Below, piece after piece: positions 10,074 to 18,840 of a stretch of 64,000 nt of DNA. Made by a program: the position numbers and the translations under genes. Positions within the stretch are counted from its first letter, which is position 1, and every line of letters starts with the position of its first letter. The DNA is from Pontibacter rufus (GTDB lineage Bacteria > Bacteroidota > Bacteroidia > Cytophagales > Hymenobacteraceae): NCBI RefSeq assembly GCF_015694705.1, contig NZ_JADQDR010000011.1, positions 124,001-188,000 on the forward strand, read 5' to 3'. A model generated the notes under the pieces. That model made no database searches. It was given only the letters and a program-made list of their open reading frames with translations, and was not told the DNA's origin.

Positions 10074-10182
10074 GCACCGCTGGGCTATACTTGCCCGGCG
10101 CTCGGCATAAGTATGATTCAGCTGATGAGGCTGCATTAAAGTATAGGATATGCTGACTTTACAGGTAGCACTTCACCTGAAC

Positions 10183-10230
10183 AAAGAAGCGCTGCCGGGA
10201 AATTTGACAATTTCCCGGCAGCGCTTCTTT
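10183..10230. terminator. Bidirectional terminator between converging genes
   Basis: A perfect 22-base stem (arms 10183-10204 and 10209-10230) with loop TGAC. The arms begin AAAGAAGCGC and end GCGCTTCTTT, so each strand has a T tract. It serves the plus-strand gene ending at 10009 and the minus-strand gene ending at 10249. Confidence 0.85.
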
Positions 10231-10248
10231 GTTGATTTAAATGACAAG

Positions 10249-12255
10249 CTATTTAGCTGATGCGCTACCCTTGTCGTTCAGTGAGTTGATCCAGCTAGCT
10301 ATTTTGAGGGCATCCTTCTTGGGCACCTGCGGCATAGGCGGCATTTCTGTCGCATAATCCGGCCAGTTCTGCGGCTGAGGGTTATGGATCAGCTCCACAA
10401 TCTTCTCGTTGGTATAGCCGCGCTTGGCAACGTCGGTATAGGCCGGGCCGATTTGCTTTTTGGTCGGGTTATGGCAGGCCAGACACGTATACTTGGCCAG
10501 CAAGCCCTTTACCTCCTCGTAAGTTGGGGCAGTGGCAGTTGCTTTTGCCGCCGCTTTTTTGGCAGCCGGCTTAGCCGCTGCCGGAGAAGACTTTTTAGCT
10601 GAAGAGGCAGCTGTAGCCTTGCTTTTTGGCGTTGCGGCAGAGTTCCTGGTGCTAACCTCGCTCATAGACAGCTTTTTGCCTTCAGGAATATTGTTCAAAG
10701 TATAATAAGCTGTCGGGTGCACCAGTGAGTAAGAATTCTCTTTGGCACGTACGCCATTAAGCGTAATGTTATGGATGTAGTAGCGGCGCAGGTTGTCAAC
10801 AATCAGGCGTGCCTTCATGCCATCATCCGAAACCTTCACACCCTTAATTACACATTCTTCTGTGTTTACCGGCGGGCTTCCGTAAACCGGGTGGTACTTG
10901 TAGATAAAACTCGACACGTTGTAAGAAGCAATGTCTTCGGCAGATTTTTTATCTACAGGCTTGGTGAATTCTATTTCAAACCCGTCTGGCATGGCGCGAA
11001 CAGCGCGCATCTCGAAAGGCACACTGTTGTTCCATACAACGCGCTGCAGGCCCTGGTTGGCATCGCCGGCTGATCCCCAGCCACGGTTGGTTTCACCCAC
11101 GAACAGGGAGCCATCCTGGGCCCATGCCATGCGCAGTACGCCCGATTTAAAGCCGGTTCTGAATAGGAACGCCGCGCCCTGGTATTCTCCGTTTACTTTT
11201 TCGAGAAACACGCGCGAAATAAGGCTCATGCCCTGATCACCGATTAGTACCTGCCCGCCAAACGGCCCGAAATTACCTTCCGGGATCTGCAGCGGCTCTG
11301 AGTTGGAAATACCCAGGATTCCGTGGGGCAACCAGACAGCTGGTGTCTGCAGCTGGGGGAAGAACTTTTTCATCTCATACAGGGAGACAAAATCCTCATT
11401 TACCACGTTCTCGGGTTTGATATAACGGCCATTCTCGTCTTTCACCTGGCGCGGGTCAACTTTTGCATATAGCTGCTCCGTTGTTAGCTTAACCGGTGAG
11501 TTCGGCATACCGGCCCAGCGCAAGCCAGCCGGGTGACCGGTGAAAGCACCCTTTGGTACATACCAGAGACCACCGGAACCCATCCAGTCGCCCTGGTTGT
11601 CAGTATAAAAGAATTCACCGTTGATCAATCCGGGACCAGCCGGTGAGCGCATACCTGTAGCCCAGGGCTGCATTTTTCCATCCTCCGTAATGTTCATCGT
11701 CCATCCGCGCCAGGGCACACGGCTTTCCCCGCGCCACCATTCCTCATCGCCGAAGGCCACGTTGCCTGTTACGAAAAAGGAACCGTCCGGCGCAATCTTA
11801 GGGCCGAAGCTGTACTCGTGGTAATGGCCGGATAGTGGCCAGGCATATACTGTTTCGTATACATCTGCCTTGCCATCCATGTCGGTATCTACCAGCTTGG
11901 TGAGTTCGCCGCGCTGGGCACAGTACAGGTTGCCGTCTTTGTAGGCCAGGCCCAGGATTTCGTGCAGCCCGGATGCAAACTTGCGGAAGTATGGCCGCTG
12001 GCTGGTCGGGTTCTCCACGATAAATACATCGCCGCGGCGCGTTGAAATTCCCAAATCACCATTCGGCAGCGTAACCAGCCCGCCCACTTCAAGCAGCGCT
12101 CCCTCTGGCGAGCTTACGCCCCTTATACTGAAAAAGTCTTCTTCCATGGGCGATTCCTGCGCTACCGCCGAAGCGCTGAAACCTGTTATCGTTGCTGCAG
12201 CCAGCAGAAACTGCAGGGCGGCATGGCGGTAAGTTTTTATATGCGTATGTTTCAT
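10249..12255 (-). CDS. Periplasmic glucose/sorbosone dehydrogenase-like beta-propeller with C-terminal cytochrome c domain
   Basis: 668 residues with a Sec signal peptide ending near residue 32 (SAVAQ). Residues about 45-400 form a beta-propeller like PQQ-type sugar dehydrogenases and PVC-type membrane-bound dehydrogenases (VGGLVTLPNGDLGISTRRGDV, IAPDGSFFVTGN, DGSLFVGETNRGWG). A Lys/Ala-rich linker (about 535-578) leads to a small cytochrome c domain. Its haem motif CLACH is at 591-595 and the axial Met is likely in MPPMP near 638-641. Probably a periplasmic electron-transfer or sugar-oxidising protein, possibly accepting electrons from the GMC dehydrogenase encoded at 27333-29072. It is the last gene of a three-gene minus-strand operon with the DUF1080-PA14 and GH92 genes (19-base gap upstream). 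The catalytic substrate is not proven. Confidence 0.8.
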   Translation of the reverse strand: MKHTHIKTYRHAALQFLLAAATITGFSASAVAQESPMEEDFFSIRGVSSPEGALLEVGGLVTLPNGDLGISTRRGDVFIVENPTSQRPYFRKFASGLHEILGLAYKDGNLYCAQRGELTKLVDTDMDGKADVYETVYAWPLSGHYHEYSFGPKIAPDGSFFVTGNVAFGDEEWWRGESRVPWRGWTMNITEDGKMQPWATGMRSPAGPGLINGEFFYTDNQGDWMGSGGLWYVPKGAFTGHPAGLRWAGMPNSPVKLTTEQLYAKVDPRQVKDENGRYIKPENVVNEDFVSLYEMKKFFPQLQTPAVWLPHGILGISNSEPLQIPEGNFGPFGGQVLIGDQGMSLISRVFLEKVNGEYQGAAFLFRTGFKSGVLRMAWAQDGSLFVGETNRGWGSAGDANQGLQRVVWNNSVPFEMRAVRAMPDGFEIEFTKPVDKKSAEDIASYNVSSFIYKYHPVYGSPPVNTEECVIKGVKVSDDGMKARLIVDNLRRYYIHNITLNGVRAKENSYSLVHPTAYYTLNNIPEGKKLSMSEVSTRNSAATPKSKATAASSAKKSSPAAAKPAAKKAAAKATATAPTYEEVKGLLAKYTCLACHNPTKKQIGPAYTDVAKRGYTNEKIVELIHNPQPQNWPDYATEMPPMPQVPKKDALKIASWINSLNDKGSASAK

Positions 12256-12274
12256 GAGTAAGAATAATCTGATG

Positions 12275-14146
12275 TTAGAAAAGGATAGAATAGCGCAGCT
12301 TTCCGTTTACCGGCACAATCAGCTCTTTCTGGCCGTTGGCATCCCGTATAACAGGCTTTGCTCCGCCGGTATCATCCAATCTGATATAGTATGATTTGCC
12401 ATCCACCAGGTACATATCTTTGGAGAAAGGCTCAATGGTGCTTCCTTCTGCCAAACGGGCATAAAGGTTCTGACCTGGATTTTGTACCGTAATCTCGCGG
12501 CTGATTCCTTTTCCTCCATCCAGCACCCTGATAGCATCCTGCACAGTTGTGCCGTACAGCAGGTAGCGGAAAGTCGGCTGGTCGTTTTTGTCCATGGCAT
12601 AACCTTTGGGGCGATAGCTGCTGCCGGTGGTGTCTGTTACCCAGGCAGCCTGCGGAGAGGCCAGGCGGGCCAGTGCCAAAGCCGGCAGGCCAAAATTCTG
12701 CACCGTGCCAACCGGGCGGGATGTGCCGTTGCCACGGCTATACCACATCGGTGTTGCATCCAGAAAGCCGCCGCGCCATACCTGTACCACGTTGCCTTTG
12801 TCCATATCATAAGTATAATGTACTTGATCAGGACTTCCGACATTTACCGCATGCACTACCCTGAAACCGGATCTGCCATTGTTCTCGACAGGCAGGTCCA
12901 TAAAGCTGCGCAGGATGGTATTGACAGGCGCATTAACCAGTATCGGGCCCTCCTGATCATTATTACCGCCTACAACCGGATCGCCCATTACGTATTCCCG
13001 GATACCAGGACCGATAACGGCCAGCCCGACCGCCGGCTTGCCCCACTCCACCAGCTTGGTGTACAGCAGCTCAAAAGGCATATCACCGGCAGGCAGCGTT
13101 ATGGTGGCCCGCTGGTTTCTGGCATCTATCGGAATAACAGTTTTGTTGTTGATACGCATCAACCCTCTGCCGCCTGAAGCATTCAGGTTAAAAGTATATT
13201 CTCCCGGCTCTTTTACGCGGAGTGTGCCGGTATAGCGCACAACAAAATTATTGGGGAATGGGCTGATTTCGGAGGTCAGGGCTACAGATGTTCCTTCTGC
13301 TTCTGGCGGAATACTGTCGTACACAGATGCTACATCATACTTGCCTTTAAATACCTGGTACTTCAGGTCTACAAGTTCCGGACGCGGTTTGCCATAGTTG
13401 GTGATTTGTATGTTACGGAAAGCCACGGCGCCATGATCGCCCTGCAGGCGCAGCGGCCCTGTTGCCACCTCGTTGTTGCCGATAGCGCCGCGCGTAGGCC
13501 CGAAAAGCTCCACATTTTCATGTATGAGAACCCCGTTCAGTTCGGCGCGCAATATTTTGGCATTCTCTGTTTTTTTCCCGCTGGCATCAAAGCGCGGCGC
13601 CTGGAACGAGATTTTCAGGTGTTGCCACAAGCCGGGTGCCAGGGTTACGTTCTGGCGGGGCGCATAGCCCTGGTACCCTTTCTGCCCATCGGGGCGGCTT
13701 TCGTCCCAGCGTTCGTAAATGGCGCCATTGCTGGCGGAGGTAGGCGCCTGGTTACCCCAGCTGTCTGCCAGCTGCACTTCGTACCGGCCCTGCAGGTATA
13801 CGCCGGAGTTGGAGCCGGCAGCCATCATGTAATCAAGCTCTATATCAAAGTCACCATACTCCGCTTTGGTGAGCAGGTCAGATCCCTTTGCTCTTCTGCG
13901 CGGCTCGTTTACAAGTATGCCGGTACCATCGGTCAGGTCAAATTCGTTGGTTTCGTCAAGTTCTGCCTGCACGTCTCCGGCAATCTGCCAGCTTTTTCCG
14001 GGATTCTGAAAGGCAGATAGGTTATCGAGCGGAATTGCATCCGGCTGACTTGCTGCAGGCTGCGCCAGGGCAACGCCTGCGCTGCAGATCCAGGCTACAC
14101 CAGCCAGCAGCAAGCTCTTATAGGGTGTGGTTTGATGTTTAATCAT
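12275..14146 (-). CDS. DUF1080 (3-keto-disaccharide hydrolase family) protein fused to a PA14-like domain
   Basis: 623 residues with a signal peptide ending near ALAQ. The concanavalin-like DUF1080 domain occupies about 35-245 (DFDIELDYMMAAGSNSGVYLQGRYEVQLADSWG, ELNGVLIHENVELFGPTRG in shorter blocks, RLQGDHGAVAFRNIQI). A PA14-like carbohydrate-binding domain follows at about 250-395 (PFPNNFVVRYTGTLRVKEPG, LPAGDMPFELLYTK). The final 220 residues are unassigned and beta-rich. Members of the DUF1080 family include hydrolases acting on 3-keto-glycosides. It lies between GH92 and the cytochrome c protein in one operon, which suggests glycan processing outside the cytoplasm. Catalytic activity for this fused member is inferred. 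Confidence 0.75.
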   Translation of the reverse strand: MIKHQTTPYKSLLLAGVAWICSAGVALAQPAASQPDAIPLDNLSAFQNPGKSWQIAGDVQAELDETNEFDLTDGTGILVNEPRRRAKGSDLLTKAEYGDFDIELDYMMAAGSNSGVYLQGRYEVQLADSWGNQAPTSASNGAIYERWDESRPDGQKGYQGYAPRQNVTLAPGLWQHLKISFQAPRFDASGKKTENAKILRAELNGVLIHENVELFGPTRGAIGNNEVATGPLRLQGDHGAVAFRNIQITNYGKPRPELVDLKYQVFKGKYDVASVYDSIPPEAEGTSVALTSEISPFPNNFVVRYTGTLRVKEPGEYTFNLNASGGRGLMRINNKTVIPIDARNQRATITLPAGDMPFELLYTKLVEWGKPAVGLAVIGPGIREYVMGDPVVGGNNDQEGPILVNAPVNTILRSFMDLPVENNGRSGFRVVHAVNVGSPDQVHYTYDMDKGNVVQVWRGGFLDATPMWYSRGNGTSRPVGTVQNFGLPALALARLASPQAAWVTDTTGSSYRPKGYAMDKNDQPTFRYLLYGTTVQDAIRVLDGGKGISREITVQNPGQNLYARLAEGSTIEPFSKDMYLVDGKSYYIRLDDTGGAKPVIRDANGQKELIVPVNGKLRYSILF

Positions 14147-14202
14147 GTTACAGTTTTAAATTAAATAATAGGATTCTTATTAAGCGGCCGTTTAGCCGGT
14201 TT

Positions 14203-16509
14203 CTATTTCTTCGTTAATGGCTTCTCCCAGGAAGAAAATGAGTATGGGAAAGCCTCCGGCTTTGTGCCACGGCTTTTGTTGGGCTCCGGCCCCATTATAA
14301 AGGTGAGCTTGCCGCCTTTCTGAATGTCTTCCTGGGTGATGTAGTTCTTTTCATACTTCCTGCCGTTGAGCTTAGTACGCTGCACATAAAGGTTCTCGGC
14401 ACTGTTTTCCGGGGCTGCTATCACAAACGTTTTGCCGTTCTCCAGCTGCAGGGTCGTTTTGCGGAACAGCGGCGCACCGAGCACGTACTGGTTTGTGGCC
14501 GGGGTAACCGGGTAAAAGCCCATGGCCGAGAACACGTACCAGGCCGATGTCTGCCCGTTGTCCTCGTCCCCTATGTAGCCATCGGGCGTAGGCTTGTACA
14601 TGCGGTTCATGGTCTGGCGTACCCAGTATTGCGTTTTCCAGGGCTCGCCGGCATAGTTGTAAAGGTAAATCATGTGCTGGATAGGCTGGTTGCCGTGCGC
14701 GTACTGTCCCATGTTGGCTATCTGCATCTCGCGTATTTCGTGTATCACGCCGCCATAGTAGCTGTCGTCAAACACCGGCGGCAGCGAAAAGACTGAGTCC
14801 AGCTTGGCCACGAAGTTCTTCCGGCCGCCCATCAAATCTATCAGCCCCTGCACATCATGAAACACCGACCAGCTGTAATGCCAGCTGTTGCCCTCGGTAA
14901 AGGCATCGCCCCACTTAAAGGGATTAAAGGGAGACTGGAAGCTGCCGTCCTTGTTCTTGCCCCGCATCAGGCCGGTGCTCGGGTCAAACAGGTGGCGGTA
15001 GTTCTGGCTGCGCTGCGCGTACAGGTCTATCTCTGCCTGCGGCCGGTGCAGGGCTTTGGCCAGCTGGTAAATAGCAAAGTCATCGTAGGCATACTCCAGG
15101 GTGCGCGCCGCATTTTCGTTGATACCTACATCATAGGGCACATAGCCCAGCTTGTTGTAATAATCCACGCCTTTGCGGCCTACCGCTGAGATAGGGCCTT
15201 CGTTGTTGGCCCCGTGCAGCAGCGCCTCATAAAGGGTGTTGATGTCGTAACCACGCAGGCCTTTGATGTAAGCATCGGCCACAACCGAGGCTGAGTTATT
15301 GCCTACCATGATGTCGGCATAGCCGGGGCTGGACCACTCGGGCAGCCAGCCGCCTTCTTTGTAGTCGTTGATCAACCCTTCTTGCATCTCTTTGTTGATG
15401 GAAGGGTACACCAGGTTCAGAAATGGATAAAGCGCCCGGAAGGTATCCCAGAAGCCGGTGCCGGCAAACATGTAGCCCGGGTGCGTCTGCCCGTCGTAAG
15501 GGCTGTAGTGGACAATCTTTCCGGCGGCATCCAACTCATACAACCGCTGCGGGAAAAAGAGCGTGCGGTAAAGGCAGGAGTAGAAAGTGCGCAGTTGCTC
15601 CAGAGTACCGCCCTCTACTTTGATGCGGCTCAGGGTCTTGTGCCATACATCCTTTGCCTTCTGCTTGGTCTGCTCAAAGCTGTCATTGGCCAGTTCCCGC
15701 TTCAGGTTCAGTTCGGCCTGTTCGTAGCTGATAAAAGAGGAAGCTACTTTCAGGTTTACCTGCTCGCCTTTGGTTGTCTTAAAACCGATAAGGGCGCCGG
15801 CGTGATCGGCCTTCATTTCCAGCGCATTTTTTACCAGCGTGGTGTCGTGCCAGGTATAAGCCAGGGTAAAAGGCTTGTCGAGATAAATGACAAAGTAGTT
15901 TTTGAAGTTTTTGGGGTTGCTGCGGGCATTTTTGGTCGTGTAGCCGATGATTTTGTTTTCTTTGGGCAGCACCTTTACATACGAGCCTTTGTCCAAAGCA
16001 TCCACCACAATAAAGGAGCTGTCGGCCCGCGGAAAGGTAAAGCGGAACTGTGCCGCACGCTCCGTAGGCGTAATTTCCGTGGTTACGTCATGATCAGCCA
16101 GGTAGACGCTGTAGTAGTATGGCTTTACGATTTCGGCTTTGTGAGAGAACCAACTGGCCCGGTCATCCTCGTTGAAGCTGGCTTTGCCTGTAACGGGCAT
16201 AATGGCAAACTGGCCATAGTCGTTCATCCAGGGCGACGGCTGGTGGGTTTGCTTAAAGCCACGGATTTTGTCGGCATCATAAGTATAGGCCCAGCCGCTG
16301 CCCATACTGCCTGTTTGCGGCATCCAGAAGTTCATTCCCCAAGGCAGGGCAATGGCCGGGTAGGTGTTGCCGTTCGACAGGCTCGGTTTCGAGTCTGTGC
16401 CCATCAAAGGGTTCACCAATTCCTCGGGAGCATCAACTTCTGAAACTATCTGTGCGTGGGAGAAGGTATAAATAAACAGCCCCAGCACGGCAATAATAGC
16501 TCTTTTCAT
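14203..16509 (-). CDS. GH92 family alpha-mannosidase
   Basis: 768 residues with a Sec signal peptide (IYTFSHAQ). The start shows VNPLMGTDSKPSLSNGNTYPA and GFKQTHQPSPWMNDYGQF, hallmarks of GH92. The C-terminal half contains MFAGTGFWDTFRALYPFLN, YGGVIHEIREM, GNQPIQHMIYLYNYAG and GDEDNGQTSAWYVFSAMGFYP, the calcium-dependent catalytic region. GH92 enzymes are exo-alpha-mannosidases that trim mannose from N-glycans or yeast mannan. It is the first gene of the operon with the DUF1080-PA14 protein (56-base gap). The adjacent SusCD pair supports a glycan uptake locus. Confidence 0.93.
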   Translation of the reverse strand: MKRAIIAVLGLFIYTFSHAQIVSEVDAPEELVNPLMGTDSKPSLSNGNTYPAIALPWGMNFWMPQTGSMGSGWAYTYDADKIRGFKQTHQPSPWMNDYGQFAIMPVTGKASFNEDDRASWFSHKAEIVKPYYYSVYLADHDVTTEITPTERAAQFRFTFPRADSSFIVVDALDKGSYVKVLPKENKIIGYTTKNARSNPKNFKNYFVIYLDKPFTLAYTWHDTTLVKNALEMKADHAGALIGFKTTKGEQVNLKVASSFISYEQAELNLKRELANDSFEQTKQKAKDVWHKTLSRIKVEGGTLEQLRTFYSCLYRTLFFPQRLYELDAAGKIVHYSPYDGQTHPGYMFAGTGFWDTFRALYPFLNLVYPSINKEMQEGLINDYKEGGWLPEWSSPGYADIMVGNNSASVVADAYIKGLRGYDINTLYEALLHGANNEGPISAVGRKGVDYYNKLGYVPYDVGINENAARTLEYAYDDFAIYQLAKALHRPQAEIDLYAQRSQNYRHLFDPSTGLMRGKNKDGSFQSPFNPFKWGDAFTEGNSWHYSWSVFHDVQGLIDLMGGRKNFVAKLDSVFSLPPVFDDSYYGGVIHEIREMQIANMGQYAHGNQPIQHMIYLYNYAGEPWKTQYWVRQTMNRMYKPTPDGYIGDEDNGQTSAWYVFSAMGFYPVTPATNQYVLGAPLFRKTTLQLENGKTFVIAAPENSAENLYVQRTKLNGRKYEKNYITQEDIQKGGKLTFIMGPEPNKSRGTKPEAFPYSFSSWEKPLTKK

Positions 16510-16984
16510 GTAAGACTTCTTGTGTGATGTATGCAGCTATAAAACAGGCTGCTAAGGTAGTTTTTTGTTGTAACTTGATTCAACTATAATTTCCTGTCAA
16601 TCTGCTATACTACAAGGTATAGACATTGCAAATTACCCTCATCATAGTTCTAATATTTACTCGGGAGCAAATTTCTCTTGTAAACCGGCTCTGGCACATA
16701 CAATAGCTAACAACATCTCAGGCAAAATTCAAAGCATAAACCTTGAACATAACTATCTGTGCAGCATGAGCTTAACCTATTCTATGATCCTGCAAGTATA
16801 CATCCCGGTTTTGTTGCGGAGAGTTTATCAGCGAACGTTATATCCGCATAATCAGCCTACTCATGCTCGCCAACAGGATTCCCGGAATTTTTAACTTTCA
16901 GAAGGACAGCCTCTGTTTATACTTTCAAATTTTTATACAGCTACTTACAAATTCCGATCTGTAAAGGTAAATGTGCTGTTTAGT
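16510..16984. other. Intergenic region between the SusD and GH92 genes
   Basis: It should contain the promoter of the GH92 operon, but no exact TAnnTTTG box is seen on the minus strand. Motif copies lie at 16794 (AAGTATA) and 16918 (TATACTT). No coding potential recognised. Confidence 0.5.
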
Positions 16985-17016
16985 AAAAAGGGGCACTTTC
17001 TGAGGTGCCCCTTTTT
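16985..17016 (-). terminator. Terminator after the SusCD operon
   Basis: A perfect 12-base stem AAAAAGGGGCAC / GTGCCCCTTTTT with an 8-base loop. It lies about 105 bases downstream of the SusD stop on the minus strand and gives a T tract in that direction. Confidence 0.8.
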
Positions 17017-17120
17017 ATAATTGGTAAGCTAAGAGGTAAATTAAAAACGGTGATCAATGCAGTTAAGTATACTAAGTATAAGCTGCTTTAATTATCAGTC
17101 ACCATCTTCTCTCCCGTTCT

Positions 17121-18809
17121 TTAATACCCGTTTGGTTTTAATAATGGGTTAGTATTTAAAGCACGTGTTGGTATAGGAAATACGCTCCTATCTGCTGCAT
17201 CCGCCGGTTTATCCCACCATTCCTGGCCGAACCTGTCCCAGCGAACCAGGTCGGTTCTACGGTGGCGCTCGCCCAGGAACTCACGGCTCAGCTCGTCCAC
17301 AAATTCATCATCTGTCAGCATTCCCGGATTAGCTGCATAACTATGAGCAGGCCATGCTGCATCTGTAAAGTTCCGTCTGCGTACCGCATCGAGCATCTGA
17401 GCCGCAGTTGCCTTGTCGCCGGCACGGTATTTGGCCTCTGCTATGGCATAGTACATCTCTGCCAGGCGGATTTCGGGAGCTGAATTGAACTGGAACTGAC
17501 CCTCGGACTCCGGCAACCACGGGAATTTGATGAATCGCACGCCGGAGTTCTCTTCGCCAGTGCTCACGTGTGAACCTTTAGCAAGACCGCTCGCTCCTTC
17601 AGAAAAGCGGCCAATCTGGTCAACATAAAACAGCGGCTTGCCATTGTACTCTTCGGTGCCGTTCACCATGGTAGTGCTATCGAACCCGAAGCCCTTGTCG
17701 TAGTTGTAAGCATATTGCTGCCCTATGAGGAAGAACCCATCGTACAGGTTGTCTTTATCCGTTGTTCTGAAAGGTTGTTTACGCTTGTCACCATCAGCAT
17801 AGGTTTCATACGGTATGCCCAACTCATAATTGTACAGATTACCTTGTAGGTCACGCGAAGGCGTTAAGGTGATGCCGTTCCATCCACCCCAGTCGTTATC
17901 CAGCGAATACCTGGCCTGGTAGTGCATCATGGCGTTATACATCCAGCTGAACTCATAGATGTTTCTGGCATGCGGGAACTCAAAGATGTTCTCCGGTGAT
18001 CTGTAGCCGTCGATGCCCGATCTGAAAGGGCCTCTGTAATCCGGGTCAAGGCTATAGGTACCATACTTGCCGTCTATAACATCCTGCGCTACCTGGGCAG
18101 CCTGGTCATACATAGGCGTACCAATCCATTTTTCAGCATTCAGATATAGGCGTACCAACAAAGCGGCGGCGCCTCCCTGATCCCAATGCCCCACAACACC
18201 ATTCTGCGGCAGACCCTGTATCGACTCCTTCAGTTCGGTCTCAATAAAGGTAAATACCTCCTGTGGCGACGAGGCAGGCAGGGGCTCCTGCAAAGAGGCA
18301 TCAGTAGAGATCGGCACACTGCGGAACTGGTCAATCAGGAACAGGTAAAACCAGGCACGCAGAGTTCTCAACTCAGAGATATGCTGTGCCTTGTCGACAT
18401 CTGTCATACCAAATTTTGAGTAATCTAGGCCTTCAAAGTCACTGATAAAAACGTTACACTGCCCAATGCCTTGATAGGGACCAGTCCAGCCGCCATAAAT
18501 ATGGTTGTCATCCGCAGTCCATTCGTGGTGGTGCAACCGGATCCAGTCGCCGCCATCATAACCATGCTTTCCTTTTTGTGCCCACACAAAATTATCAGAA
18601 GTCAGCTCCGAAAGTATCCAACGGTCGCCATCCCACCCATTCCAATGGGCATGCTCATAGGGGCGCACTAGCGCCGCCATTACCGAGTTCTTATCCTGGT
18701 AGTAAGTTTCGGTCACTAGTGTACTAAACGCTTCCTCCTCCAGGTCAGTACAGGCCGGCGCTGCAAGCAAAAGAAGCATGGCCGAGCCTAGTATTTTTAT
18801 TTTGTTCAT
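17121..18809 (-). CDS. SusD/RagB family nutrient-binding outer membrane lipoprotein
   Basis: 562 residues with a lipoprotein signal (lipobox LAAPAC). The N-terminal ETYYQDKNSVMAALVRPYEH and YQGIGQCNVFISDFEGL, together with the C-terminal APEIRLAEMYYAIAEAKYRAGD and LSREFLGERHRRTDLVRW, are typical of SusD-like proteins with tetratricopeptide-like helices. It caps the SusC porin at the outer membrane and binds the incoming glycan. The gene starts 31 bases after susC, so the two are co-transcribed. Confidence 0.93.
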   Translation of the reverse strand: MNKIKILGSAMLLLLAAPACTDLEEEAFSTLVTETYYQDKNSVMAALVRPYEHAHWNGWDGDRWILSELTSDNFVWAQKGKHGYDGGDWIRLHHHEWTADDNHIYGGWTGPYQGIGQCNVFISDFEGLDYSKFGMTDVDKAQHISELRTLRAWFYLFLIDQFRSVPISTDASLQEPLPASSPQEVFTFIETELKESIQGLPQNGVVGHWDQGGAAALLVRLYLNAEKWIGTPMYDQAAQVAQDVIDGKYGTYSLDPDYRGPFRSGIDGYRSPENIFEFPHARNIYEFSWMYNAMMHYQARYSLDNDWGGWNGITLTPSRDLQGNLYNYELGIPYETYADGDKRKQPFRTTDKDNLYDGFFLIGQQYAYNYDKGFGFDSTTMVNGTEEYNGKPLFYVDQIGRFSEGASGLAKGSHVSTGEENSGVRFIKFPWLPESEGQFQFNSAPEIRLAEMYYAIAEAKYRAGDKATAAQMLDAVRRRNFTDAAWPAHSYAANPGMLTDDEFVDELSREFLGERHRRTDLVRWDRFGQEWWDKPADAADRSVFPIPTRALNTNPLLKPNGY

Positions 18810-18840
18810 ATCTTCAACTTATTAAAGTTATTTATGAGTA

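Noticed and set aside
15382-16443. 353-codon open frame on the plus strand opposite the GH92 gene
   Set aside because: It is the antisense of a clear GH92 coding region, and its translation has no domain or signal resemblance.
16510-16984. Riboswitch or promoter in front of GH92
   Set aside because: No conserved riboswitch core and no exact TAnnTTTG box could be seen.
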